DNA from: Acidobacteriota bacterium
GTDB taxonomy: Bacteria > Acidobacteriota > Terriglobia > UBA7540
NCBI GenBank assembly: GCA_003224635.1
Contig: QHZK01000387.1
Location: 1-7,425 of the forward strand
Direction of reading: 5' to 3'
Length of the DNA: 7,425 nucleotides
Shown one piece after another: positions 1 to 5,920 of this stretch. The notes below the pieces were generated by a model. That model saw only the letters and a list, made by a program, of their open reading frames with translations. It was not told where the DNA came from and ran no database searches. Each line of letters opens with the position of its first letter. The first letter of the stretch is position 1. The position numbers were made by a program, and so were the translations under genes.

Positions 1-216
1 CTTATCGAGCACAAGCTTCTCCGCCGATTTGACTCTCGGAGATTCCAGGATCTCGATGCCCTCGCTGTCCAGCATCGACAGCAAGTCATCCAGCTCCTCG
101 GGCGAATGAACGTCGGAAGGGAGCAGGTCGTTCACCTCGTCGTAGAGGAGATACCCCTTCTCTTTGCCCAAGGCGATGAGCTTGCTAACCTGGTCGAATT
201 TGTCCTCAAATGCCAA
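1..216 (-). CDS. rpoD: RNA polymerase primary sigma factor RpoD, N-terminal fragment (runs off the left edge)
   Basis: This is the start of the housekeeping sigma-70 factor, which directs core RNA polymerase to most promoters. Only the first 72 codons are present, and the frame is open to base 1. The translation begins MAFEDKFDQVSKLIALGKEK and continues GYLLYDEVNDLLP, then an SPEELDDLLSMLDSEGIEIL segment. This is the compact helical region 1.1 of primary sigma factors, which blocks free sigma from binding DNA. The start is a TTG at 214-216: the same frame has a TAA 11 codons upstream and no ATG or GTG in between, and a GGGGG stretch about 8 nt upstream can serve as a weak Shine-Dalgarno. Regions 1.2-4 lie outside the window, so sigma subtype rests on region 1.1 plus linkage to dnaG. 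It follows dnaG and a small gene on the same strand, a reduced form of the rpsU-dnaG-rpoD cluster. Confidence 0.88.
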   Translation of the reverse strand, partial: MAFEDKFDQVSKLIALGKEKGYLLYDEVNDLLPSDVHSPEELDDLLSMLDSEGIEILESPRVKSAEKLVLDK

Positions 217-476
217 TGCTCTGGACCCCCGGCGACAGACGAACGCTTAGCCCTGTTGATTTGGACGCCCGAAACGCAAAAATGGCGACACTACTTCCGT
301 ACCCTGGACTCGGTGCCTCCGCGCTGCCTGCACCATGATACGTAAGGAATGCCGCCTCTCCGGGTTTACTCCACCTAATTAGATGAGATATTACACCCGT
401 AAGTTCGATTTTTGGCCAACATTTTTTAAGGCCGCCTCTAAGGCCACCCGGCCTCACGCAACTTCCTATCCAATAA
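217..476 (-). other. Gene-free leader upstream of rpoD
   Basis: About 260 bp between the small gene and rpoD hold no convincing gene. A 110-codon open frame crosses the region on the minus strand, but it overlaps both neighbours out of frame and resembles no family I know. The stretch is more AT-rich than the genes around it and includes a T6 run and a TAATAT-like box on the minus strand near 386-391. No good -35 hexamer sits at the proper distance, so an rpoD promoter here is plausible but not shown. Two AAGGCC copies at 428-433 and 440-445 give short GGCC pairings, with no U-tract placed to make a terminator for minus-strand transcription. Confidence 0.4.
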
Positions 477-662
477 TTATTTAGTGCGAATGAGCTCCAC
501 CACCCGTGGACCGTCTTTTTCGCGCTCGGCGCGCTCAATTTCCGCCCACAACTGCTCCCTCTCGCGCTGCGCCTTCTCGAGACGAAGCTTCTGCCGGCAA
601 GCCAGGGCCAGCGCCCGGTTGACCGGGTCGCCGGGCCAGAACAAACATCGAGTTAGGCCCAA
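477..662 (-). CDS. Small charged helical protein between dnaG and rpoD, resembling the DnaG C-terminal tail
   Basis: A 61-residue protein with a TTG start. The start is well supported: an AAAGGAG ribosome-binding site at 673-679 lies 10 nt upstream and overlaps the dnaG stop codon, so translation is probably coupled to dnaG. An in-frame TGA lies three codons upstream. The protein has a short N-terminal segment, then a long charged helix rich in Arg and Glu, and ends VVELIRTK. It matches the end of the upstream primase at both ends: LFWP at residues 7-10 versus DnaG 519-522, and residues 38-61 versus DnaG 543-566 with 12 of 24 identical by my count. The middle is 7 residues longer than in DnaG. 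I infer a diverged partial duplicate of the dnaG 3' end; chance similarity of charged helices is the alternative. Function is unknown. Binding to DnaB helicase, as the primase C-terminus does in other bacteria, is speculation. Confidence 0.65.
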   Translation of the reverse strand: MGLTRCLFWPGDPVNRALALACRQKLRLEKAQREREQLWAEIERAEREKDGPRVVELIRTK

Positions 663-672
663 ATCGATTCAT

Positions 673-679
673 CTCCTTT
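673..679 (-). promoter_or_regulatory. Ribosome-binding site overlapping the dnaG stop
   Basis: On the minus strand the bases read AAAGGAG, close to the ideal anti-16S complement. They lie 10 nt before the TTG codon at 660-662 and share bases with the dnaG TAA at 678-680. This fixes the start of the 61-codon gene. An ATG at 670-672 directly abuts the GGAG, which is too close for initiation, and opens a different frame with no recognisable product. Confidence 0.7.
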
Positions 680-2417
680 ACCCCGATTTGAACTGACTCA
701 ACTGCTTGGCCAGTTGTGCTTTAGCTTGTAGCAGCTCGTCCACTCGTCGCCAATCCTGTACCCTCTTCGCCTCCTCGATGGCAGCTTGCAACTTCCGTCC
801 CTTGAGCCACAAGACCGCCCGGACCGCGTGTTCCCGATCAGAAACATACTCAGGCCAGAACAGGGTTTCGTGCATCACCTTCTGGTCTTCTGGATTGAGC
901 GAGTCTTGCAGACCTACGTGGCTGATGTCCCCCCCTTGACGACGGAGCCCAAGCAGCGCCTTAAATATCTCGGCCGTCGGCAAACCCTCAGACAGGCCTT
1001 CTTCCACAACCTGGGGAAGAAACTCGTCAGCCAATTCCTCGTTTTCCAACATGGCTCGGAGTAGCTGTTTCTCGCCGGGGCTCGCTACTGGGCGCATTAC
1101 GTCCGACGGCGAATTGATTCTCCCTTGCCCTTGATCGGCGGCACGCTTAAGCTCCGCGCGAAGTAGTGGTTCGTCTACGCGAAGGCGCTGGGCCACGCGG
1201 GAGACAAACCCGGTGCGAACAATCCGGTTCGGGATCTTCACGACATAAGGCAACAGGGTGTTCACTGCTGCCGCCTTCCCCTCAGGTCGGCCCAAGTCAT
1301 GCTGGGACGCCGCCCGCTCCGTGAGGTAGTCGATGTAGCTCGGAGCCGTCGACAACAGTTTCTCATAGGTGGCGCCGCCTTGCTTCTTGATGAACGCGTC
1401 AGGGTCGAGTCCGGCCGGCAGCGCCAGCACCTTGACCTCGAAACCTTCCTCGAGCAGACCGGCGAGCGAGCGCTCGGTGGCCGCCACCCCCGCCGAGTCC
1501 GGGTCGTAGTTCACCACCACGCGGCGCGTGTATCGAGCGAGCAGCCGGATCTGGCTGTCGGTCAGGCTGGTGCCGCAGCTCGCCACCACTCTTTCGATTC
1601 CCGCCGACGCCACGGCGATCGAGTCCATGTACCCTTCTACTAGGACGGCTGCGTCGGCCTTCCGGATAGCATTCCCGGCCCGGTCCAGGTGATACAGAAC
1701 GCGGCTCTTGGTATAGATCGGTGTCTCGGGAGAGTTGAGGTACTTCGGCTGATCGTCGCCCAGCGCCCGCCCCCCGAAAGCGACTACCTTGCCGGATTCG
1801 TTCGAGATCGGGAAAATGATGCGCCGCCGGAAGCGGTCGAAGTGTCGCTTGCCTTCTTGATCGCGCAGGACCAAGCCGCTTTTCTCGACGGTCTCAACTT
1901 CAAATCCGAGGTCCAGCAGGTGTCGGGTCAGCGCCTGGCCGTGCGAAGGAGCATATCCGAGCCGGAAGCGCGCGATCGTCTCATCACCGAGTCCCCGGTC
2001 GGCGAGGTACCCGCGCGCGGCCCGGCCCTCCGCTGTGGCGCCCAGTTGCGCCTGAAAAAACTTCGTTGCCTCTTCGTGAAGCTTGTAGAGCGCGGCGCGG
2101 TCCCGCGACTGGGCGTCATAGGTCTCATCGCCGATCCGCTCGCGCAGGGTGACTCCCGCCTTCTCGGCCACGCGGCGCAGCGCCTCGGGAAAAGTGAGGT
2201 GCTCGATCAGCATCACAAAGTTGAATACATCGCCGCCCGCCTTGCAGCCAAAACAGTGGAAGACCTGTTTCGCCGGATGGACCGAGAAGGACGGAGTCTT
2301 CTCCTGGTGAAAGGGGCACAGGCCCACGAGATGGACCCCGGCCTTGCGGAGCTTCACGTAATCGCCCACAATCTTGACGATATCCGCCGCCGCCCGAACT
2401 TCATCCACTTCTCGCAT
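678..2417 (-). CDS. dnaG: DNA primase DnaG
   Basis: Synthesises RNA primers for lagging-strand and origin replication together with the replicative helicase. The 579 residues are a normal length. The N-terminal CHC2-type zinc finger has Cys34, His37, Cys55 and Cys58 in the context GLCPFHQEKTPSFSV and FHCFGC. The catalytic core carries FGGRAL (214-219) and KYLNSPET (225-232). The TOPRIM fold shows EGYMD (261-265) and YDPDSAG (304-310) as metal-binding acidic motifs; proline stands between the two aspartates where E. coli has glycine. The helicase-binding C-terminal part (about 450-579) is helical and poorly conserved, as usual. The ATG start gives a spacing to the ADIV motif that fits known short-headed primases, and an in-frame TGA lies 8 codons upstream. 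No Shine-Dalgarno is visible, because the leader is made of 8-bp repeats ending 5 bp before the ATG. The downstream small gene and rpoD are on the same strand. Confidence 0.97.
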   Translation of the reverse strand: MREVDEVRAAADIVKIVGDYVKLRKAGVHLVGLCPFHQEKTPSFSVHPAKQVFHCFGCKAGGDVFNFVMLIEHLTFPEALRRVAEKAGVTLRERIGDETYDAQSRDRAALYKLHEEATKFFQAQLGATAEGRAARGYLADRGLGDETIARFRLGYAPSHGQALTRHLLDLGFEVETVEKSGLVLRDQEGKRHFDRFRRRIIFPISNESGKVVAFGGRALGDDQPKYLNSPETPIYTKSRVLYHLDRAGNAIRKADAAVLVEGYMDSIAVASAGIERVVASCGTSLTDSQIRLLARYTRRVVVNYDPDSAGVAATERSLAGLLEEGFEVKVLALPAGLDPDAFIKKQGGATYEKLLSTAPSYIDYLTERAASQHDLGRPEGKAAAVNTLLPYVVKIPNRIVRTGFVSRVAQRLRVDEPLLRAELKRAADQGQGRINSPSDVMRPVASPGEKQLLRAMLENEELADEFLPQVVEEGLSEGLPTAEIFKALLGLRRQGGDISHVGLQDSLNPEDQKVMHETLFWPEYVSDREHAVRAVLWLKGRKLQAAIEEAKRVQDWRRVDELLQAKAQLAKQLSQFKSG

Positions 2418-2422
2418 AAGTT

Positions 2423-2490
2423 TCAGTATGTCAGTGCGTCAGTATGTCAGGTTGTCAGTCAGTACTTCAGTAGGTCAGTACTTCAGTACC
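2423..2490 (+). repeat. Tandem 8-bp repeat array (TCAGTNNN), left arm
   Basis: Octamers starting TCAG follow one another without gaps: TCAGTATG, TCAGTGCG, TCAGTATG, TCAGGTTG, a half unit TCAG, then TCAGTACT, TCAGTAGG, TCAGTACT, TCAGTACC. The first five bases are nearly fixed and the last three vary. The array stops 5 bp upstream of the dnaG start. An 8-bp period cannot encode a repeated peptide, and TGA recurs in every frame on the dnaG strand, so this is non-coding. Confidence 0.93.
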
Positions 2491-2497
2491 CTCGCCT

Positions 2498-2577
2498 GTC
2501 ATTCTGAGCGCAGCGAAGAATCCCGGTTTGTTCCCCGCAAGACCCAGAGCGAGATTCTTCGCTGCGCTCAGAATGAC
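2498..2577. repeat. Perfect 25-bp inverted repeat with 30-bp loop
   Basis: The arms are 2498-2522 and 2553-2577. They begin GTCATTCTGAGCG and end CGAAGAATC on the left, with the exact reverse complement on the right, so 25 of 25 bases pair. The loop is 2523-2552. The arm itself contains a smaller imperfect palindrome around GAGCGCAGCG. From memory, intergenic palindromes of this GTCATTCTGAGCG...GAAGAATC type recur in acidobacterial and some other genomes as REP-like elements; that could not be checked here. As RNA it would form a strong hairpin between the Cys-rich protein gene and dnaG. No T-run follows it, so a classical terminator is not indicated. Confidence 0.93.
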
Positions 2578-2599
2578 CAACCCAGCCGGATTGTTAGTT

Positions 2600-2631
2600 C
2601 GAACTGAAGAACTGAAATACTGACGAACTGA
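2600..2631 (-). repeat. Tandem 8-bp repeat array (TCAGTNNN), right arm, inverted
   Basis: Read on the minus strand, four uninterrupted octamers are present: TCAGTTCG, TCAGTATT, TCAGTTCT, TCAGTTCG. They share the TCAGT core of the array at 2423-2490 but in opposite orientation, so the two arrays flank the central palindrome symmetrically. A further degenerate unit may lie at 2632-2639, where it reaches the stop codon of the neighbouring gene. Confidence 0.88.
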
Positions 2632-2638
2632 CTAACTT

Positions 2639-3298
2639 CTACGGCAGCAGCACGATGTTCGACGCGGGCTTCGAAAGCTCCTCGGATTTGAATTGGCGCC
2701 GCAGCAGGTCGAGAAAAGCGCGGCCTTTGGGGCGCTCATTCGAGCGCGTGAAACCCAGTTGGGCGAGGAAGATCAGGGCGTCGCGGACGACCGCATCCCG
2801 GAGGGCGCCGAGCCCCGTGTGCTGAGCTTCAGCCTTCCTGTGGTCCTCAATGGCGGCCCGGAGCCGGTCGTAGAGTTCGTGCTGAAGACGATAGTCGGGA
2901 GGCTTTTCATAGTAGATGCCGCGCGAAAGCGTCCGATAGGTTTCGGCCAGGGAGCTGATCGCAGCTAGAACGTCGGAATCAGCCAGCTCGCGGTTCTCCC
3001 TCGCGTAGAGGCACACGGTATAGGCCAGCGCCCCGACCAGCGCCTCGTGGTCATCGAGAAACGAAGGCTCGATCTTCGTGTCCCGAAAAGGCATCTTCTC
3101 CCAGTCAATCTCCTTGCGCTCGTAATCGTACTGGCGACTGGCGATGAGGTGAGCGCAGTCCGAAGGGCAGTCGATGGTCACTTCGCGTTCCGTGCCGCAA
3201 CAGACCGAGCAGATACCGTCCCCGCGCGCGGGACAGAAGCGCTTCGCTTTCCGCTTGTGGCAGATGGGACAGGTCATGGCTGTAGCTTCACTCATCAT
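2639..3298 (-). CDS. Uncharacterised protein with N-terminal Cys-rich, probably zinc-binding module
   Basis: About 219 residues, family not recognised by name. The N-terminus is packed with cysteines: CPIC (10-13), C22, CSVCC (30-34) and CPSDC (44-48). That is enough ligands for two zinc sites and suggests a zinc-ribbon or treble-clef-like fold. The remainder is soluble, charged and mainly helical, with no signal peptide or membrane segment. It includes a QYDYERKEIDWEKMPF stretch after the cysteines and ends SNIVLLP. I recall similar CPICxKRKAKRxCPA proteins in acidobacteria; that is recollection, not a search. The start is uncertain: ATG codons at 3298, 3295 and 3277 are possible, none with a clear Shine-Dalgarno. 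A GTG at 3394 would add 32 residues from a repeat-containing spacer and is unlikely. It is divergent from thiO and lies upstream of dnaG on the same strand, so read-through into dnaG is possible. Confidence 0.82.
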   Translation of the reverse strand: MMSEATAMTCPICHKRKAKRFCPARGDGICSVCCGTEREVTIDCPSDCAHLIASRQYDYERKEIDWEKMPFRDTKIEPSFLDDHEALVGALAYTVCLYARENRELADSDVLAAISSLAETYRTLSRGIYYEKPPDYRLQHELYDRLRAAIEDHRKAEAQHTGLGALRDAVVRDALIFLAQLGFTRSNERPKGRAFLDLLRRQFKSEELSKPASNIVLLP

Positions 3299-3356
3299 AA
3301 CACGGAGGTCGAGAGGCCATCCCCAGCATCCTTGCAAGATTGCTTGGCACTTGTCC

Positions 3357-3379
3357 CTCGTCACTCGTGCCTCGTCACT
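3357..3379 (+). repeat. Short direct repeat (CTCGTCACT twice)
   Basis: CTCGTCACT occurs at 3357-3365 and 3371-3379, separated by CGTGC. A related CTTGTCCCT precedes it at 3350-3358. It sits in the divergent spacer between the Cys-rich protein gene and thiO. The look resembles the degenerate short tandem arrays at 2423-2490, although the core sequence differs. Confidence 0.6.
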
Positions 3380-3402
3380 GGTTCTAAGGTACACTCAAAG
3401 CT

Positions 3403-4653
3403 GTGGGCGAGAACCCAAGCTCGGCCCGAACTGCCGACGTGGTCGTGATCGGCGGCGGTGTGATCGGCTGCGCGATTGCGTTTCGCCTGGCGCAGGCTCA
3501 CCTGAAAGTCGTCGTGCTCGAGCGCGGCGAACCCGGCGGCGAGGCGAGTGGCGCGGCGGCGGGGATGATCGCACCCCAAGGCGAGATGGTCAACTTTGAC
3601 GCCTTCTTCGAGCTGTGCGCGGCCAGCCGCGACCTTTACCCGAGCTTTGTCGAGGAAGTCGAGGAGTTGAGCGGCGAGAGCGTGGGCTACCGTCGCGACG
3701 GAATCCTGATGGTAGCCGCCGATGACCAGCACAGCCGGGAACTCGAGGAGGTCAGCCGCAGCCAGACGCGTCAGGGCTTGCCGCTCGAACGCCTGACGGC
3801 GGAGTCGGTCCACGAGCGAGTCCCCGGACTCTCGCCTGCCGTCCGCTGGGGACTCTTCGTGCGCGGCGATCATTGGGTGGACAACGAACGGCTGACACGG
3901 GCGCTGGCGAAAGCCGCCGAGCGGCTGGGCGTAGCGTTCCGCGCCCACACGGCGGCGACCAGGCTCCATGTCGCCGGGGGCCGGGTAAGCAGCGTCGAGA
4001 CGCGCTCGGCTTCGGGAGCCGCGAACTCGCCCATCTCCGCCGGCCATTTCATCCTGGCAGCGGGCTGCTGGTCGTGCGAGCTGACGGCCCCGCTCGGGAT
4101 GTATCTTCCCGTGCAGCCTTGCCGCGGGCAAATGATCGAGTTCGAGTCGCCTCGGGAATTGCCTCTGGTAGTGCGCGCCGGCCACCACTACCTGGTGCCC
4201 CGCGCGCCGCGCCGGATTCTGGTGGGCACGACGGCCGAATATGCGGGCTATCAGAAGGAAGTCACGGGCGAGGGCCTGCGGTCCATCCTCGAAGGCGCCT
4301 GGCGCTTTGCGCCCCTGCTCAAGGACCTGCGGTTCCGTCGCGCCTGGGCGGGTCTGCGTCCGGATACCGCGGACCACCTTCCTGTTCTTGGCTACGGCGA
4401 GGTCGAGAACCTGATTTTCGCCACCGGCCACTTCCGCAACGGCATCCTGCTCGCGCCCGTCACCGCTCGACTGATCTCCGAGCTGCTGCTCACTGGTTCG
4501 ACGTCACGTTCGATTGAAGCCTACCGACCGACACGATTTAAGGCAAGACCGGCTGACGATTCGACTCAAGGGTCGACTGGCCTTTTGGGAAGCTCTGCAG
4601 CGACCGGCGAATCGGCGGGCGCGATGAATGGCTCGCGAGGAAAGAAAACGTGA
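3403..4653 (+). CDS. thiO: Glycine oxidase ThiO (FAD-dependent) with an unusual C-terminal extension
   Basis: Oxidises glycine to iminoacetate with release of hydrogen peroxide, supplying the C2-N3 unit of the thiazole ring of thiamine. It belongs to the D-amino-acid oxidase fold. An N-terminal Rossmann motif VVVIGGGVIG (13-22) binds FAD, followed by ERGEPGGEASGAAAGMIAPQ (40-59), a ThiO hallmark. Near the C-terminus are WAGLRPDT (315-322, substrate-binding Arg319 by family analogy) and TGHFRNGILLAPVTA (341-355). Other oxidases of the fold such as DadA lack this combination. The start is GTG at 3403; an in-frame TAA lies 6 codons upstream, and the only Shine-Dalgarno-like bases (AAGG) are rather distant. 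Family members usually end near the AYRPTRF here (residue 379). This frame continues 37 more low-complexity residues and overlaps the convergent antiporter gene by 88 bp, probably through loss of a T in the stop. No thiS, thiG or TPP riboswitch is adjacent. Confidence 0.94.
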   Translation: MGENPSSARTADVVVIGGGVIGCAIAFRLAQAHLKVVVLERGEPGGEASGAAAGMIAPQGEMVNFDAFFELCAASRDLYPSFVEEVEELSGESVGYRRDGILMVAADDQHSRELEEVSRSQTRQGLPLERLTAESVHERVPGLSPAVRWGLFVRGDHWVDNERLTRALAKAAERLGVAFRAHTAATRLHVAGGRVSSVETRSASGAANSPISAGHFILAAGCWSCELTAPLGMYLPVQPCRGQMIEFESPRELPLVVRAGHHYLVPRAPRRILVGTTAEYAGYQKEVTGEGLRSILEGAWRFAPLLKDLRFRRAWAGLRPDTADHLPVLGYGEVENLIFATGHFRNGILLAPVTARLISELLLTGSTSRSIEAYRPTRFKARPADDSTQGSTGLLGSSAATGESAGAMNGSRGKKT

Positions 4654-5849
4654 AGAGATATGGGCGCAATCAGCGTGGTGGCTAGGACCAGGACTACGAC
4701 GACTGAGTAGACCGGGGACGAAATCAGACCGGCGCTCCAGCCGATGCTGGCGGTGATCAGCTCGACTTCGCCCCGCGGGATCATCCCGACTCCGAGCAGC
4801 AGTGACTCCCTCCCTCTCAGGCCTTTCAACCAGGCGCCCAATCCGCAGCCGAATACCTTGCCGAGGACTGCAACCGCGAGCAGCAGGACGAACAGTCCCC
4901 AGCGTCCTGCCACTTCGCGGGCGTTGACCTCGAGACCTACGGAAGCGAAAAACAGCGGACCAAAGAACGAGTTGGTGAGCGAGCGCACATCTTGAATCAC
5001 CTGGCCGTGGGCGGGTGTCGAGGCGATGAAAAGCCCGGCAAGGTAGGAACCCGTGATCGCAGCCATTCCTCCCAGGTATTCGGCCAGAAAGGCGAAAATG
5101 AAAGCCAGGGCCAGCGACACCGTCACGGCGATGTGAGGTCCGTAAAGGTGGCGCGCCAGCTTGAACCCCAACCGGACCAGCCGCGGACCGAGCAGAAAAG
5201 CGAACAGCAGGAAGAGGACCATACGGACGACGGTCGCTCCCACGCCCGTCCACCCGGAAGGCCCTGGAGCCGCGGCGCGCCACTCCGCGGCGATCACAAC
5301 TGACAGCACGGTCAGCCCCAGCACGTCGTCAATGACTGCTGCGCCCAGGATGGTCGATCCCACCTTCGAACGGAGCTGGTTCATAGTCATCAGTGTCTGA
5401 GCCGTGATCGACACGCTGGTGGCCGTCAGGATTGCGCCCACGAACACGGCTTCGCGCCAACCGAGCCCCACCGCCCGCGCCACGGACGCGCCTCCCACAA
5501 AGGGCAGGATGACCCCGCCGCACGCCGCCCAGAACGCCGGACCCACGGCCTTTCTCATCATCTCGACGTCGGTATCGAGTCCCGCCAGGAACATCAGGAC
5601 AACGACGCCCAGTTGCGCGAACACCTTGACCACCGCGGCGAGCGACAATGGAAGACGCCCGGCCACCGCCGCGGGCGAAGAAAACCACGAGAAACGCCAC
5701 ACGTTCAAGAGGGTCGGCCCCAGAATCACGCCGGCCAGAAGTTCGCCGAGCACGACGGGCAGACCAGTGCGGGCGCCTAGGCCTCCCAGGGTTTTCGCCA
5801 GCAGGATGAGCACGGCGACGAAGAGAAGGATTTGAAGTGAGATGTCCAC
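4566..5849 (-). CDS. CPA2-family cation/proton antiporter (Na+/H+ or K+/H+ exchanger)
   Basis: Inner-membrane exchanger of about 427 residues, the usual size for a bare CPA2 transport domain with 12-13 membrane helices. Family signatures in order: GLPVVLGELLAGVILGP (29-45), LMFLAGLDTD (85-94), LTATSVSITAQTL (141-153), AAVIDDVLGL (170-179) with the ion-binding pair Asp174-Asp175, AITGSYLAGLFIAS (264-277), FFASVGLEV (300-308) and GMIPRGEVELI (355-365). A double aspartate suggests electrogenic Na+/H+ exchange as in NapA, but ion preference is not decided by sequence alone. There is no TrkA-N/RCK domain; the protein ends in a short proline-rich tail (about 403-427). The start is GTG at 5847-5849, just before the first hydrophobic helix; no ATG or GTG lies between it and the kinase stop in this frame, and no clear Shine-Dalgarno is present. 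It follows the kinase gene by 71 bp and overlaps thiO at the 3' end. Confidence 0.93.
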   Translation of the reverse strand: MDISLQILLFVAVLILLAKTLGGLGARTGLPVVLGELLAGVILGPTLLNVWRFSWFSSPAAVAGRLPLSLAAVVKVFAQLGVVVLMFLAGLDTDVEMMRKAVGPAFWAACGGVILPFVGGASVARAVGLGWREAVFVGAILTATSVSITAQTLMTMNQLRSKVGSTILGAAVIDDVLGLTVLSVVIAAEWRAAAPGPSGWTGVGATVVRMVLFLLFAFLLGPRLVRLGFKLARHLYGPHIAVTVSLALAFIFAFLAEYLGGMAAITGSYLAGLFIASTPAHGQVIQDVRSLTNSFFGPLFFASVGLEVNAREVAGRWGLFVLLLAVAVLGKVFGCGLGAWLKGLRGRESLLLGVGMIPRGEVELITASIGWSAGLISSPVYSVVVVLVLATTLIAPISLHVFFPREPFIAPADSPVAAELPKRPVDP

Positions 5850-5920
5850 AGCCGCAGCCGAACCGGTAGCGGCGGTCGAAGCCTGCCCTGGAAGGGACCG
5901 CCGATCGGCGTCTGGAGAGA

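Noticed and set aside
421..458. Rho-independent terminator after the small gene
   Set aside because: GGCC pairings are only about 4 bp and the homopolymer run is on the wrong side for minus-strand transcription (A-run in the RNA, not U).
206..538. 110-codon minus-strand frame between the small gene and rpoD
   Set aside because: It overlaps both supported genes out of frame, has no family resemblance, and lacks a convincing ribosome-binding site.
2423..2490. CRISPR-like array
   Set aside because: The unit is only 8 bp with no spacers of 25-40 bp and no cas genes nearby; it is a short tandem repeat.
1689..2507. 272-codon open frame on the plus strand opposite dnaG
   Set aside because: It mirrors the conserved DnaG coding region and then runs through the octamer array; the composition fits a complementary-strand artefact.
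3299..3402. TPP riboswitch or clear divergent promoter upstream of thiO
   Set aside because: The spacer is too short for a full thi-box aptamer, none of its conserved segments was found, and no -35/-10 pair at proper spacing is evident.
3361..4431. 356-codon open frame on the minus strand opposite thiO
   Set aside because: It is fully antisense to a clear ThiO, is rich in Arg/Ala/Gly as expected for GC-rich shadow frames, and has no recognisable domain.
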